Shown piece after piece: positions 30,855 to 42,654 of a DNA stretch of 64,000 nt. The position numbers and the translations under genes were made by a program. The DNA is taken from positions 120,401,900 through 120,465,899 of the forward strand of contig CM077158.1 of assembly GCA_039583875.1 (NCBI GenBank), given 5' to 3'. The number at the start of each line of letters is the position of its first letter. The first letter of the stretch is position 1. The notes under the pieces are model-generated. The model ran no database searches. It was given only the letters and a program-made list of their open reading frames with translations, and was not told where the DNA came from. Origin of the DNA: Platanthera guangdongensis. Its lineage: Eukaryota > Streptophyta > Magnoliopsida > Asparagales > Orchidaceae.

Positions 30855-33786
30855 TTATTCTGACAATGTAGTAATGCTAGAGGTGTCCTTGCCTTGCTCT
30901 CTGGCTTTCCTAATTTGATCCAGGGCAGCTAATTCTTTCATCCTAGCAGTCCATGCAGTAGGATTATTTTCTGGATCCTCAAAAGGCACTGGAGGTTCAT
31001 ATCTGTTGGAAGGATTATCTTGAGGAGCTCTGGATGAGACTACTTCTATCAGCTTGTAGGGAAAAGGGCCTGAAGTAGTGTTAGATGAAGATTGTCCTTC
31101 CCTTGAGTAAGGATGTTGCCTTGAATAGCCTTTAGAGTAAACTTGGAATTCCCTTTGGTTTCCTCTATAATTTCCTCTCCTTGATTGAGAACCTCTGGAT
31201 TGGCTTCCCCTATATTGAGATCTTGCATGAGGCTGATAGGGGGTTTGACTTCTAGCAGAAGGATGAGCAGCAGAGCTACCACCTGCACCTGCATCAGGAA
31301 GAGGAGGTGGAGGAGGATGATGGAACTGTGAGGAACCATTCTCATATTTCCTCTTCTTCTTCATGGCTTTCAATTGATTCTTGGAATATTGCATCCAATG
31401 TTTAGTAATGGGGCAGTCATGAAAAATGTTGTAGGGAATATCATTGGTGTCCTTTACTTTGGCTGGGGGAACTCTTTTCATAGCTTTGCTTCTAGCTTTT
31501 CTTTTCCTGGCTATAGTAGCAGAAGAATCATCAGAATTAGTCCTATATTCATCACTTTCAGAGCTTTGCTCATCATATAAAGCATCAATCTTTTTCAGAT
31601 ATTCTTTCTGTTGTTGGGTTGGAGCAGAAGAGACAGTGGTGACAGTAGTTGTAGCAATAGCAGAAGTAACAGCAGAAACAGAAGTTCCAGGGGCAATACT
31701 ATCAGAAGATGTAGCAGCAGTAATGACAGCAGTAGGTGGGGTAGCAACAGATATAGATAAAACAGTTTCAGCATCAGCAATAACATCAGTAATAGCAGTA
31801 GTCTCAAAATCAAATGCCTCTGTCTGCATATCCTCAGAAACTGAAACATCAGCAGCATCAGAACTAACAGCAACATTATTGACAGCAGGAGTAGCAGCAG
31901 CATCACTGGAAATAGAAGGCTCAGCAGTAGAGAGGGACTTTATATAAGAGCGAATTAAGCTGGTATCACAGCTTGAGAAGGGCACAATGGCCTTGGAGAG
32001 GTCTTCTGCTGGCTGGACTGCAATGCTTACTGGGAGACAGTTGAAGTAGACTGAATCAAAATCTGATAATAAGGACCTGAGGTCCACTGAGAAGACTGCA
32101 ACTTGGGGTGTTGTTGAAACTGGATCTTGAGTTGAAGATACAACAGCAGCAACAACAGTAGGACTTGGAGAGGTCTTCTGCTGGCTGGACTGTAATGCTT
32201 ACTGGGAGACAGCTGAAGTAGACTGAATCAAAATCTGATAATAAGGACCTGAGGTCCACTGAGAAGACTGCAACTTGGGGTGGTGTTGAAACTGGAGCTT
32301 GAGTTGTAGAGACAACAGCAGCAGCATCAGCAGGCAATCTAATATCTTCATGAGGCATCTCCCCCTGCCTAGATTCAGAGAGAGCTGGATCAAGGCACCC
32401 AGATGAAGGGATTGCCTGAGGAAAGAGAGAAGATAGCCTGGCAGAAAGGGCTGCAACTGACTGTAGAAGTGGAGCCAAAGAGGTCTCCAACAGAAGTGAT
32501 AGCCTGAGAGCTATCAGCTCATATAATTTGTCAGCTAAGGCTGGAATATCTACATGCTCAGTAGGGACTGGAGCAGAGGTAGAGATGGATGGTGGAGCAA
32601 CTAGTGATGTTGGAAGAGAGCTGGTGGATGGTAGAAGTGAAGGTTGAGGTGTGGGGATTGTTAAAATGGAAGAAAGTGGTATGGAGATAGAAGGTGTGAA
32701 GGAGGGTTGATCAATGATATCTTGCAGAAGTTGTTGGTAAGATCTGGATGAGGAGGGTGGATCAGGAGGGGATGAAGGTGAATCATCCATAAAGGAATCA
32801 TCTAGAAGTGTGAAAGATGGAATGTTGGATGATGTGTCAATGTCTGGTTGAGGGTAGTGATGTAATGGATGGAAGAATTCTTCTGTTATTGGAAGAGTTG
32901 GGATTGGAGATGGAATTGATGTAGGAGATGGGCAGGAAATAATGATGGTGGATGAGATTTGAGTGGTGGAGGTGACTGGTGTAGATGATATAAGAGTTGG
33001 AGGAGGAGAGGCAGCAGGCAAGTCTTCTGCAGGGGCAGAGACTTGAGCGGAAGAGACTATTACAGTTCTTGTGCCTGAAGTAGTGCTTGTAGAGGGCCTG
33101 CTGGGCTTCACTATTTGTCTGTCCCACTTGCCAAAGAGGGCACAGGAGAGCCTCTTAGATGCATTAATATGCATCCCATTTGATACAAGCAGGGCAGGGC
33201 ATCTGTTTTGGAGAAACAGCCCTAGAATCCTTCCATAATTAACAAAATTCTTATTTATTTTCTTCTTAATCAGATCAAAGAAGATCTCTCCCCAGTTTAA
33301 CTGCTTCTTGTCCACTAAGGCTCCCATCAAGCACAACTGATACCTGGAGATGGTATCATGTGCTGAATGCTTGACCAACAGAACCTTTCCCACTACATCA
33401 GCTAAGAACCTGTATTTAACAGCTAAGTTATTTTTCAGCAGCTTGCTAGGGTTTGCATCAGAATGACCCATTCTAGCAAGTAAATCAGAAAATTCTTCTC
33501 CAGATAACTCAGCAGAATCTCTTCCAGAATTCAATTCAAAAACTTCTGTCAGAATGGTAGGAGTCAGAGGGACCTGGGTTCCAGAAATTGAACCAGCCAC
33601 TGTGTTTTGATCCTGGTTGTGTGCAGTATATACCCACTCTTTGATCTCATCAGCAGCCAATTTGATTCTTGTAGTCATGATAGCAACAAGCTTTTGCTCC
33701 TTGAACAGTTCTAGAATGTCTAGAGAAATTTGATCGCTGGTGCTGAAAGACTCCATGTCTATATCAAATCCTGCATCAAACTTCAT
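30855..33786 (-). pseudogene. Envelope-like ORF of the Sirevirus, split by a frame-shifting tandem duplication
   Basis: The minus-strand ATG at 33786 opens MKFDAGFDIDMESFSTSDQ. The first about 260 residues are a folded-looking domain (LTPTILTEVF, MGALVDKKQLNWGEIFFDL, FLQNRCPALLVSNG) resembling plant transposon-associated and Sirevirus envelope-like proteins. A Ser/Thr/Pro-rich region follows (33070-32340), then an Ala/Thr/Ser-rich segment and an Arg/Gln/Ser/Gly-rich tail (31260-31080). I see no clear signal peptide or membrane segment after this ATG, so 'envelope-like' is a positional name. The frame reads through to 32056 in one phase and from 32087 to 30855 in another; the switch is caused by a 172-bp duplication (31992-32335). 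Otherwise it is open, so the break is probably recent. Confidence 0.78.
31992..32335. repeat. 172-bp tandem duplication within the envelope-like ORF
   Basis: CTTGGAGAGGTCTTCTGCTG begins at 31992 and again at 32164, with matching text to about 32335. The period 172 is not a multiple of three, so it shifts the reading frame; both overlapping reading frames encode the same DLRSLLSDFDSVYF segment. Confidence 0.9.
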
Positions 33787-33822
33787 TGCGGCTAGAACGG
33801 CAACTGAGACGGTTATTGTTAC

Positions 33823-33842
33823 CTGCAAAAATAAACAAACAG
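33823..33842 (-). promoter_or_regulatory. Candidate 3' splice site before the envelope-like ORF
   Basis: The minus strand reads TGTTTGTTTATTTTTGCAG followed by GTAAC, a pyrimidine tract ending in CAG, 36 nt upstream of the ATG at 33786. It would allow a spliced subgenomic RNA for the downstream ORF. The motif is seen; function is inference. Confidence 0.45.
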
Positions 33843-33959
33843 ACGACCAAGTGTAGAGATGTTTGGAGGGAAAGAGAAAATTTGCAGAGAGAACGAAGGC
33901 GCAAAGAGAGAACGACAGCCGAAAAATGAATTTTATATTAGGGTTCGACGCAGAAAAGG

Positions 33960-34230
33960 AAAGATCGTTGAACTTCGTTCGACGATCGGGGCTTCTAAAG
34001 GAATCTGAAGGGTCATCAACATCGTCGATCTCCGTTCGACGATATTGGAGAGCGTCGAGCTCCATTCTACGATAGTTTAGAGAACTAAATCGTCGAGCGT
34101 CGTTCGACGATCGCTGACCTGAAAGATAGTTGAACACTATCTGATAAGTGCTAAACTCAGGTCGACAATTTTGGAAAGCGTCGATCTCCGTTCGACGATC
34201 TGGGGGAAAATCATCGAGCACAGTTCAGAG
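33960..34230. repeat. Palindromic cluster between pol and the envelope-like ORF
   Basis: Repeats of the LTR motif: CGTCGATCTCCGTTCGACGAT near 34023 and 34178, CGTCGAGCGTCGTTCGACGAT near 34091, and decayed forms. Non-coding spacer between the RNase H stop (34314) and the candidate splice site. Confidence 0.8.
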
Positions 34231-34313
34231 ACCAGAAATACACTCTAGACACTGGAAAAATCAAGATGTTTGCCTACTCTTGGTCAATTTTTAAAGTTTG
34301 AAAATCTTGGATA

Positions 34314-35585
34314 TTATTTTAGACTTCCTCCATCTAACATTCCTAACTGATTTAGGAAGAAGGTGTGTTTCTTTTCATCCAAGAGTTTGGTGAAAATATC
34401 TCCCCTTTGCAAATTAGTTGGGATATATTGAAGTTCAATTTTGTTCTTCTCAACATTATCCCTTAAGAAGTGATGCCTAATTTCTATGTGTTTTGTCCTA
34501 CTATGGAGGACTGGATTTTGAGCTAAAGAAATAACACTGGTGTTATCACAAAATATTTTTAACTTCTCTAAGTTGTAGCCATAGTCTAGGAGTTGGTTTT
34601 GAATCCACAATATTTGTGAACAACAACTACCTGCAGCCATATATTCAGCTTCAGCAGTTGAAGTTGACACAGATGTTTGTTTCTTGCAAAACCAAGAGAC
34701 AAGTCTGTCACCAAGAAACTGACAAGTTCCACTGGTGGTTTTCCTGTCAATTCTGCATCCAACATAATCAGCATCAGAAAATCCAGTTAAGTCAAATGCT
34801 GAATATTTTGGATACCAGAGACCTAGATTTAGACAACTTTTAACATACCTGAGAATCCTTTTTACTAATGTTAGGTGTGACTCTCTAGGGCTTACTTGGA
34901 ATCTAGCACATATGCATGTAGCAAACATTATGTCAGGTCTACTAGCTGTAAGGTACAGTAAAGAGCCAATCATTGCTTTATATGTTGTCTGATCAACAGG
35001 TTTCCCATGTTCATCAGCATCCAATACAGCATTAGTAGGCATATGTGTTTTCATACAAGATGCTTCAGACATACCAAATTTCTTAACAAATTCATTTGCA
35101 TACTTGGTTTGAGAAATAAAGATGCCTTCACCATGTTGTTTGACTTGCAATCCTAGAAAGAATGATAGCTCACCCATGCTACTCATTTCAAATTTAGAAT
35201 GCATTAGGTTGGAGAACCTTCTGCACAAATTTGAGTCAGTAGAGACAAAAATAATATCATCTACATAAATCTGTACTAGTAGGGTATGTGACTTATGGGT
35301 TCTAATAAAAAGAGTTTGGTCTACTCTACCCCTTATTAATTCATTTTCCAGAAGGAAGCATGCTAGGGTCTCATACCATGCTCTAGGAGCTTGCTTGAGA
35401 CCATATAATGTTTTGTTCAATTTAAAAACATAATCAGGATGGGTTGGAGAGATAAAACCTGGAGGTTGTCTGACATAGACTTCTTCTTTGATGTCTCCAT
35501 TTAGAAAGGCACTCTTTACATCCATCTGATATACCTTGAATCCTTTGTGTGTTGCATAAGCTAAGAAGATTCTGATGGTTTCCAA
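34314..35585 (-). CDS. Sirevirus RT (C-terminal two thirds) and RNase H
   Basis: Open for 423 codons on the minus strand. RT motifs: [25 protein letters not shown], then the catalytic [11 protein letters not shown] (about 35265), FFLGLQVKQ and [14 protein letters not shown]. RNase H follows with [10 protein letters not shown] (about 34775), STAEAEYMA, the [15 protein letters not shown] segment and [13 protein letters not shown]. All catalytic acidic residues I can identify are present. RT starts upstream in another frame (35651-35908), and one frameshift near 35655 separates them, so the whole polyprotein is not intact. The stop at 34314 is followed by the palindromic spacer and the envelope-like ORF. 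Confidence 0.93.
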   Translation of the reverse strand: METIRIFLAYATHKGFKVYQMDVKSAFLNGDIKEEVYVRQPPGFISPTHPDYVFKLNKTLYGLKQAPRAWYETLACFLLENELIRGRVDQTLFIRTHKSHTLLVQIYVDDIIFVSTDSNLCRRFSNLMHSKFEMSSMGELSFFLGLQVKQHGEGIFISQTKYANEFVKKFGMSEASCMKTHMPTNAVLDADEHGKPVDQTTYKAMIGSLLYLTASRPDIMFATCICARFQVSPRESHLTLVKRILRYVKSCLNLGLWYPKYSAFDLTGFSDADYVGCRIDRKTTSGTCQFLGDRLVSWFCKKQTSVSTSTAEAEYMAAGSCCSQILWIQNQLLDYGYNLEKLKIFCDNTSVISLAQNPVLHSRTKHIEIRHHFLRDNVEKNKIELQYIPTNLQRGDIFTKLLDEKKHTFFLNQLGMLDGGSLK

Positions 35586-36104
35586 TCTTGCAACTGGTGC
35601 AAAAGTCTGGTCATAATCTATGCCTTCTTCTTGAGAATATCCTTGAGCAACTAGCCTTGCTTGTTTCTTATAATTACTCCTTGATCATCCAACTTGTTTC
35701 TGAACACCCACTTGGTTCCAACAATGGAGTGATCCTTAGGCTTTGGCACTAGTTCCCAAACTTTGTTCCTTTCAAATTGATGCAACTCTTCTTGCATTGC
35801 AATGATCCAGTGTGGATCTTGCTCTGCATCTTGAATGGATTGAGGTTCAATTTGAGATAGGAAGCAAGTGTGCAACAGGTTTTGGTTGACCTGATTTCTG
35901 GTTTGCATACCAGCTGAGATGTCTCCAATTACTTGGCAGATTGGATGGTCTCTTGATGTTACTAAATCAACAGGGGGTGTTGATTGTTCACCAACCTTTG
36001 TTGTTGTTTCCTCTTGTGGTACAACAACTGGCTCTTCAAGTTGTTTCTCTTCAATATGTTGAATGCTTTCTTCATCTTCACTGCTTTCCTCTTTTTGAAT
36101 AATC
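35586..36104 (-). pseudogene. Sirevirus integrase-RT linker and RT N-terminus
   Basis: A minus-strand frame at 35908-35651 carries DPHWIIAMQEELHQFERN, VWELVPKPKDHSIVGTKWVF and RNKLDD, the conserved start of copia RT. It is out of frame with the RT body because of a small indel near 35655. Further right, to 36104, is low-complexity linker text (Glu/Ser-rich on the minus strand) cut by the insertion of the plus-strand Tekay-type element. Confidence 0.85.
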
Positions 36105-36109
36105 TGTAA

Positions 36110-39100
36110 TGTAACGCCCCCGATTTTTCAATGATTTTATTTGTTTGGGAACGTCAGATTTGTGACGTTGTGGCGTTACTTTTAACGTCGATTTGACGGC
36201 GCAATGTCGTTAAGGCAATTTCGCGTCCGTGCGGTCGAGTAGGCCGAATTCTTGTTGTAATGGTAAGATTTTGCATTTGTAATTTAAGTTAAGTAATCTT
36301 GGACTGGCTTGTCAAGTTTCATCGCAATCCGAACATTTTTGGAGTCTCGGCGCGCGATTGAAGTTTTGGATTGTTTATGTTCGCCGTATACTTCGAAGAT
36401 TAATATCTCGGGAATGGCTTGTCGGATTCTGGTCTTGATTTCGCCGTTAGATTTGTAGCATTAGTGTTTGCCTTCGGTGGAAGGTTCGTTTAATTCGACG
36501 CTCGTTCGGGCTTCCGTGCTGAGTCGTCTCGAGAAGCTATGGTTCTACTCGATTAGCCCGTTTTAAATTTTACTCGGGCGCCTTTTTGTGGGTCCAAAAG
36601 GCGTTGTATCAAAATATGGTCAACATTAAATTTGTTCGTCTCGATGATATCTACAACTTTCATGGTGACCACTTTTCGAATTGAAGTCGTTTAAACCCCT
36701 AATTCCGTTGTTTCTGCAATACCTCGAGTGGTGAGCTGCTACTCGAGTATATGCTGCTTCTACTCAAGTAAGTCATGTTTTTTACTCGAGTAATGAGCCT
36801 CCACTCGAGTATATTGTGTTACTACTCGAGTAGGTATGTTACTACTCGAGTAGGTATGTTGTTACTCGAGTAGGTATGCTGCTACTCGAGTAGGTATGCT
36901 GCTACTCGAGTAGGTATGCTGCCACTCGAGTAGGCTGTTTCAGTTTGCGTTCAGAGGCTGTTTTGAGGGTCAAAACGGCTTCGTATCAAAACCTAGTCAA
37001 CATGAACTTTGTTCGTATCGCCAAGATCTACAACTTTCATGTTGACCACGGTTCGATTTGAGGTCGTTTTAAACCCCTAATTCCGTTTTGTCCGCTATAA
37101 CTCGAGTGGTGAGCTGCTACTCGAGTATATGCTGCTTCTACTCGAGTAAGTCATGTTTTTACTCGAGTAATGAGCCTCTACTCGAGTAAGTCATGTTTTT
37201 ACTCGAGTAATGAGCCTCTACTCGAGTATATTGTGTTATTACTCGAGTAGGTATGTTATTACTCGAGTAGGTATGTTACTACTCGAGTAGGTATGCTGTT
37301 ACTCGAGTAGGTATGCTGCTAGTCGAGTAGGTATGCTGCCACTCGAGTAGGCTGTATTCTGTTTGTGTTCAGAGGCCGTTTTGAGGGTCAAAACGGCATC
37401 GTATCGAAAACTGGTCAACATGAAATTTGTTCGTCTCGATGAGATCTACAACTTTCATGATGATAACGTGTTGATTTGAAGTCATCCTAGACCTATATTT
37501 TGGGTTCCCGTAAAACTGCTCGAAATAAACCATTTTTGACAAAACTTTTTATAAACATATATATATATATATTCTTGGACTTAGGTTTTAGAACCAAAAT
37601 TCATCTTCTCCGTTATTTTTCTCCCGAACCAGAGCAGCGAGCGAGAGAGAGAGTTTCTTTTTCGTGAATCTTCCGGTGGCCGCCGACGGTTCTCCGGTGC
37701 TCGAAATCTTCAACCGAACTTAGATCCGGAAAGCTCTCACCGAGAGCTACGCTATCGTGGTAATTTCATCCCCATTTCTTGAGTTTTTTTCGTTATGGTT
37801 TTTCGGCTCTAATCCCTTTTCCACCATTTTTGTCTAGATCTCAACCTCTCCCGCATCCTTTTGCCCCGATCTACGCCGTGGAGTGATTCAGTGGACCTTT
37901 CCGGTAAAACCAAGGCAAGTGGAGGTTTCTCCTCATTTCTCCTTGTCCGATTCGATGGTAACGGCTATGTTTTCATGTTCCCTAAAATTTTCTACGCTTA
38001 TTCTTCCAAATTATTGCTATGATTAACCGCTTTGTTGATCACATGTTTTTATTATGTTTTGCCATGCTAACTCGATCTTGTCTATTTATGTTTAATCGTT
38101 CTTGAATTGTCTTACCGATGTCCTAAATGCCTTAGCTCTCGTTATCAAACGTATTAGAGTTTAATTAGGATTGTAAATCATTCCTAAGGGTTGATCAACC
38201 ATGTCCGAAATCTAGTAATGTCAAGTAGAGTTTGTCGAGCCAAATCCCGAGATATTTGTGTTATGGTTTTTTTGGGTTTCTTGAATGCGGGAGTTAGTGG
38301 ACGATTCCACCTCCGCGGTATTTATTACCTTTATTAGTGACCTGTGGAAGTCTACTTAGTTTTTGGATGCCTGCGGTGTATGGTGGAGAGCATGAGACTC
38401 CCTCGCAGTTAGATGGATAATATATCCGTTTGTTTTGAGTGGTGTGTCCAAGAGTGACCACTACACCTGTGTTTTTCGGTGGTGTGTCCAAGAGTGACAA
38501 CTTCGCCGTGTTTTTGGGGTATAGTCAACCACAGGTGCCTAATGATGGTTTTGTACTTTCTTTCTGGAGAGATATTTTTGTAGTCACCTTATAGCCATTT
38601 GCGTCTAGTGCACCCTTGTGGAACGTGACAAGTCACGTTAGAGTTCTTTTCCTGTTGATGCCCAATTTTCTTTTGTACATTACTTCAGTACTTTTAGTCT
38701 TGGGTTGGTACCCCGGTTGACCCCTTTAATTATTTTGGTTTATTACTTTTCCTGCCACCATTTGTACCTTCTTGCTGAGGTGTTCTGTTTTTGGAATGCC
38801 TCAGATTCAGAGCAGTAGCAGTTAGCAATGCTGGTGTTGGATTTCTGGCGGCAGTGTTGGCCGTGGTTGTTGCCTCGTCTTAGCGAGGTAGTTTGTTGTT
38901 GGTTTAGTTTTAATAGTTCAGACATACTTTTATACGTGGGTTCGTGTCAGCTTGTTGGCGCCCACTGATTGTTAGTTGTTGATACTTGCTAGCTGCTCAT
39001 TTATTTAAAAGTGGATGTTTTACCTGCTCTCTGGGAGGATTTATGCTAGGAATACATGTTAGGTATTTTAAACTATAAAACCAACTACTACTACTTCATG

Positions 39101-39491
39101 CATTGCATAATTTGAAACTCTAACTTGTTATTTTTGGCGACCGTAAAAGCTATCTTCCCTACTATAATAAATTTAGAGTCTTGCATAGCATGAGTTGTCC
39201 TTTATGGACGTTTTTACTCATGTAGGATGTTTGAGTTAATCTAATCAAGTATTTTTCCGCACCGTATAATATATTTTGATTTGTGGACTAGATGAGCCAC
39301 TAAGCCGAGGGATACAGCTAACTTCTGCACTTAACTGATTTTCCTTAAAATAACTTAAAAGGAACCTTTCTTCATTGTCGGTTGGTGTCTGCCTGAGCGT
39401 CCGCAGTTATCCCCTGCTGACGTGGAATCATGACGCGCATTTTCCCTCACTCTGATAAACTTTATTGGCGGTGAAAATGCAGGTTGTGACA
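36110..39491 (+). repeat. 5' LTR of plus-strand Tekay-type element
   Basis: 3,382 bp. Contains two blocks of CTCGAG-centred 20-bp repeats (36726-37365), a TATAAA followed by an AT run near 37548-37570, and a GC-richer leader (37630-37760). It differs in length from the 3' LTR mainly through repeat-number changes and a deletion of about 90 bp in the 3' LTR near 43184. Confidence 0.95.
36726..37365. repeat. 20-bp palindromic tandem arrays in 5' LTR (two higher-order blocks)
   Basis: The unit CTACTCGAGTAGGTATGCTG repeats with exact 20-bp spacing (clear at 36841-36930), each with the 8-bp palindrome ACTCGAGT. Variants TACTCGAGTATATGCTG and TACTCGAGTAAGTCATG open each block. Blocks are separated by a conserved module (GGTCAAAACGGC...GATCTACAACTTTCATG) at 36595, 36975 and 37385, giving a roughly 400-bp higher-order repeat. 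Confidence 0.95.
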
Positions 39492-39493
39492 GT

Positions 39494-39506
39494 TGGTATC
39501 AGAGGG
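39494..39506 (+). other. Primer binding site of plus-strand Tekay-type element
   Basis: TGGTATCAGAGGG, two bases after the 5' LTR end, matching the initiator tRNA-Met type. Confidence 0.88.
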
Positions 39507-39654
39507 AGGTTGCTTGACAATTTGTCGGGCAACCTTTCCTTGTTGGTAATAGGTGTTTAACATCATATCATACACACACCGATATGTCATCAACACGTCT
39601 TGGCCGAAGCACGAACACTACACTCATAGCATAACATGAAGTATACGGGACATA

Positions 39655-39817
39655 TTATGTAGTATGAGATGCATAATATGTGTCTGTATATGGATCCACC
39701 ATAGGGGCAACATGTGAGGGTTATGTAGTATGGGATGCATAACCTCACCACATGAATGCGACTAGCACGTTTCTTTTTCGTTGCATGAGAATGTCATGTA
39801 GTATGAGATGCATAACA
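39655..39817. repeat. Three copies of TTATGTAGTATGAGATGCATAA in the leader
   Basis: Near-identical 22-bp words at 39655, 39721 and 39794, spaced 66 and 73 bp, each with TTATG...CATAA (or TCATG...) inverted ends. The third runs straight into RT coding sequence where gag and protease should be, so this marks the deletion junction. Confidence 0.8.
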
Positions 39818-39822
39818 TTTTC

Positions 39823-41010
39823 ATGCGTACTCAGCTCGATGAGTTGCTGAGGTGTGGTTTTATTAGGCCAAGTACTTCTCCATGGGGTGCTCCTATTTTG
39901 TTCGTCAAGAAGAAAGATGGATCGATGAGACTTTGCATCGATTATAGGGAATTGAACAAGGTAACAATTAAGAATAGATATCCCCTGCCAAGGATTGATG
40001 ATTTGTTTGACCAATTGCGTGGTAGCTCGGTATTTTCAAAGATCGATCTTCGCTCAGGCTACCACCAGTTGAGGATTCGAGAGGCAGATATTCCTCGAAC
40101 CGCTTTTCGTTCACGACATGGACATTATGAGTTTCTAGTGATGTCTTTTGGTTTAACCAATGTACCTTCTGCCTTCATGGATTTGATGAATCGGGTGTTC
40201 AAGGATTTCTTGGACCGATTTGTTATTGTGTTCATAGATGATATCTTGGTGTACTCTCGCAATGTTGAGGAGCATACTAAGCATTTGCGTCTGGTTTTGT
40301 CGACCCTGAGGGAGCATAAGTTATATGCGAAGTTGAGCAAGTGTAAGTTTTGGTTACCTCGGGTGTCCTTTCTGGGTCATGTGGTAAGCAAGGACGGTAT
40401 TTCTGTGGACCCGACTAAGATTTCTGCGGTAATGGAATGGGAGAGACCTTCTACGCCGAAGGAGATTAGGAGTTTCTTAGGCCTAGCTGGCTATTACAGA
40501 AGATTCGTGGAAGGATTTTCGATGTTGTCGGCTCCTCTAACTAGACTTACTCAGAAGAATACTGCTTTCATTTGGAGTGATAAATGTGAGGAGGCTTTCC
40601 AAGAGCTGAAGAGGAGATTATGTACTGCTCCCATTTTAACCTTACCTACTGAGGGAGTAGAGTATGTTGTGTATGTCAATGCGTCACATATCGTACTTGG
40701 TTGCATTTTAATGCAAGATGGTAAGGTGATTGCGTATGGATCGAGACAACTAAAGATCCACGAGAGAAACTATCTGACGCACGATTTGGAGTTTGCTGCT
40801 GTAATTTATGCACTGAAGCTTTGGAGACACTTATTATATGGCGCGATGTGCAAGATCTATACTGACCATAAGAGTTTGAAGTACGTCTTCACTCAGAAGG
40901 AGCTAAATCTGCGCCAGCGTCAGTAGTTAGAATATGTAGCAGATTATGAAGTGGAAATTCTTTATCATCCAGGAAAGGCTAATGTAGTAGCTGATGCCTT
41001 GAGTAGAAGA
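39823..41010 (+). pseudogene. RT and RNase H of the Tekay-type element, RNase H Asp changed
   Basis: Starts abruptly within RT (ATG at 39823, [16 protein letters not shown]), so the N-terminal RT segment, protease and gag are deleted. RT motifs: [35 protein letters not shown], the catalytic [10 protein letters not shown] (about 40230) and FLGHVVS. RNase H reads VVYVNASH (about 40672) where the family has YSDAS, so the first catalytic Asp is Asn; [15 protein letters not shown] and later VADALSR are kept. A TAG at 40924 and a frameshift near 41010 follow. RT could be active; RNase H as written is probably not. Confidence 0.9.
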
Positions 41011-41033
41011 CCGCTAAGATTTTTAATCTGTCG

Positions 41034-42500
41034 GTGCAGTCCTTGATTGAAGAATTTTTATTGATGGATATTGAGGTTGGGAGTAGTACTGTGCCTGCTA
41101 GTCTAGAAGCAGAAGAACCCTCTTGGATTTCCCTTACTCGAGCACATCAGAAGGATGATCCGGACTTGTTACATCTCCGGAATAGAACGGTGAAGGGAGA
41201 GCTACCCGATTTCTCTGTGGACGAGTGGGACACCCTGAAGTATCGGGGTAGATTTTGCGTCCCCGCCTTTGACGATATTCTAGCTAAGATCTGTGCTGAA
41301 GCTCATGGTTCCAGTGTAGCCTACCACCCTGGCTCCACAAAGATGTATAAAGATCTGAAGCAAATTGTTTGGTGGTCAGGGATGAAGAATGACATCGCAA
41401 AGTTTGTATCAGAATGTTTTACATGTCAGCGTGTTAAGGCTGATCATCAAAGGCCTGGTGGTAAGTTGACACCGCTTGATATTACAAGTTGGAAGTGGGA
41501 AAGTATTTCAATGGATTTTATCACCGGTCTGCCAAAGTCTCCCCGTGGGCATGACTCCATTTGGGTGATAGTCGACAGATTGACAAAGTGTGCTCACTTT
41601 GTTCCATTTAAGATTGGGTACTCGATGAAGAAGATAGCTGAGTTATATCTTGAGGAGGTCATCAGGTTACATGGTGTGCCTGTTAGCATCGTATCAGATC
41701 GGGACTCTAGATTTATGTCTTGCTTTTGGAAGAGTTTACAGGAGGGGTTGGGTACCGATTTAAGGTATTCCACCGCCTATCATTCTCAGACTAATGGTCA
41801 GACGGAAAGAGTAAATCAAATCGTAGAAGATATGATCAGGTGTTATATTTTGGATCATGGTGGTGCATGGGATGAGCGTCTTAGACTCATGGAGTTTGCT
41901 TACAATAACAATTATCAAGAGAGTCTGCAGATGGCTCCATTTGAGGCCTTGTATGGGAGGCGTTGTAGAACCCCACTATTTTGGGCTGAAGTTGGTGAGA
42001 GGCCGTTGTTAGGTCCGGAAGCCCTTAAAGAGATGAATTGTGTTGTGACTCATATTCGAGAAAAGCTTCGTGTGGCTCAAGAACGCTATGAGAAATATGC
42101 TAATCTTCGAAGGGTCGATCTGGAGTTTGCGGTTGGAGACTTGGTGTTTCTGAAGGTTTCTCCAATGTCCGGTGTTAAAAGATTTGGTAGGAACCACAAG
42201 TTAGACCCCCGGTATGTGGGACCTTTCCAGATTCTTGAGCGCATCGGAGTGTCGGCTTATAGGTTGGAATTTCCTGCGACCTTCCCTGGTGTCCATGATG
42301 TATTCCATGTGAGCCAGTTGCGGAAATGTGTTCGTAATGATCGTCAAGTCCTCGACTCGATGCCCCAGATTCAGCCCAACCTTACTTATGTGGAAGAACC
42401 TGTTCGTGTTCTGGATTTTCAAGAGCGGGTGTTGCGGAGAAAGACCATCTCTATGGTCAAGATTCTTTGGAGAAATCAAGACGTCGAGAGCGCGACGTGA
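41034..42500 (+). CDS. Integrase with chromodomain-like tail, Tekay-type
   Basis: An open frame of 488 codons. Order: N-terminal HHCC zinc module (AEAHGSS...YHPGS, about 41305-41335; CFTCQ at about 41416), catalytic core with SMDFITGLP (about 41510), [13 protein letters not shown] (41547), IVSDRDSRF (about 41690) and GQTERVNQ (about 41798), then the [11 protein letters not shown] motif (about 41955), [10 protein letters not shown] (about 42219) and [12 protein letters not shown] (42291), ending in [16 protein letters not shown] and [11 protein letters not shown] (42396-42483), the degenerate chromodomain of this lineage. The three DDE residues are present. The ORF ends at 42500, about 150 bp before the 3' LTR. 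The true polyprotein frame enters from upstream, so the ATG at 41034 is nominal. Confidence 0.93.
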   Translation: MQSLIEEFLLMDIEVGSSTVPASLEAEEPSWISLTRAHQKDDPDLLHLRNRTVKGELPDFSVDEWDTLKYRGRFCVPAFDDILAKICAEAHGSSVAYHPGSTKMYKDLKQIVWWSGMKNDIAKFVSECFTCQRVKADHQRPGGKLTPLDITSWKWESISMDFITGLPKSPRGHDSIWVIVDRLTKCAHFVPFKIGYSMKKIAELYLEEVIRLHGVPVSIVSDRDSRFMSCFWKSLQEGLGTDLRYSTAYHSQTNGQTERVNQIVEDMIRCYILDHGGAWDERLRLMEFAYNNNYQESLQMAPFEALYGRRCRTPLFWAEVGERPLLGPEALKEMNCVVTHIREKLRVAQERYEKYANLRRVDLEFAVGDLVFLKVSPMSGVKRFGRNHKLDPRYVGPFQILERIGVSAYRLEFPATFPGVHDVFHVSQLRKCVRNDRQVLDSMPQIQPNLTYVEEPVRVLDFQERVLRRKTISMVKILWRNQDVESAT

Positions 42501-42640
42501 GAATTGGAATCGGTGATGAGGGGATCTCACCCGCACATCTTCTCTTAGTTTCAGGTATGTCGTTATGTTTTCAGTTATGTTTGATTTTATCGTTTTGATT
42601 GGTTTTGGAGTTGTGTTAAGTTTCGGGGCGAAACTTATTT

Positions 42641-42654
42641 TTAGGGGGAGTGAC
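42641..42654 (+). other. Polypurine tract of plus-strand Tekay-type element
   Basis: TTAGGGGGAGTGAC immediately before the 3' LTR start TGTAACGCCCC. Confidence 0.85.

Noticed and set aside
31595..31906. Leucine-rich 103-codon frame, possible membrane protein
   Set aside because: Alternative frame of the Ala/Thr/Ser-rich part of the envelope-like ORF, caused by simple codon repeats.
30595..31947. Plus-strand frames such as 31444-31947
   Set aside because: Antisense shadows of the envelope-like ORF; no independent motif.
36726..37365. CRISPR-like array of regularly spaced repeats
   Set aside because: The units are contiguous 20-bp tandem repeats without unique spacers, inside an LTR of a plant element, with no cas genes.
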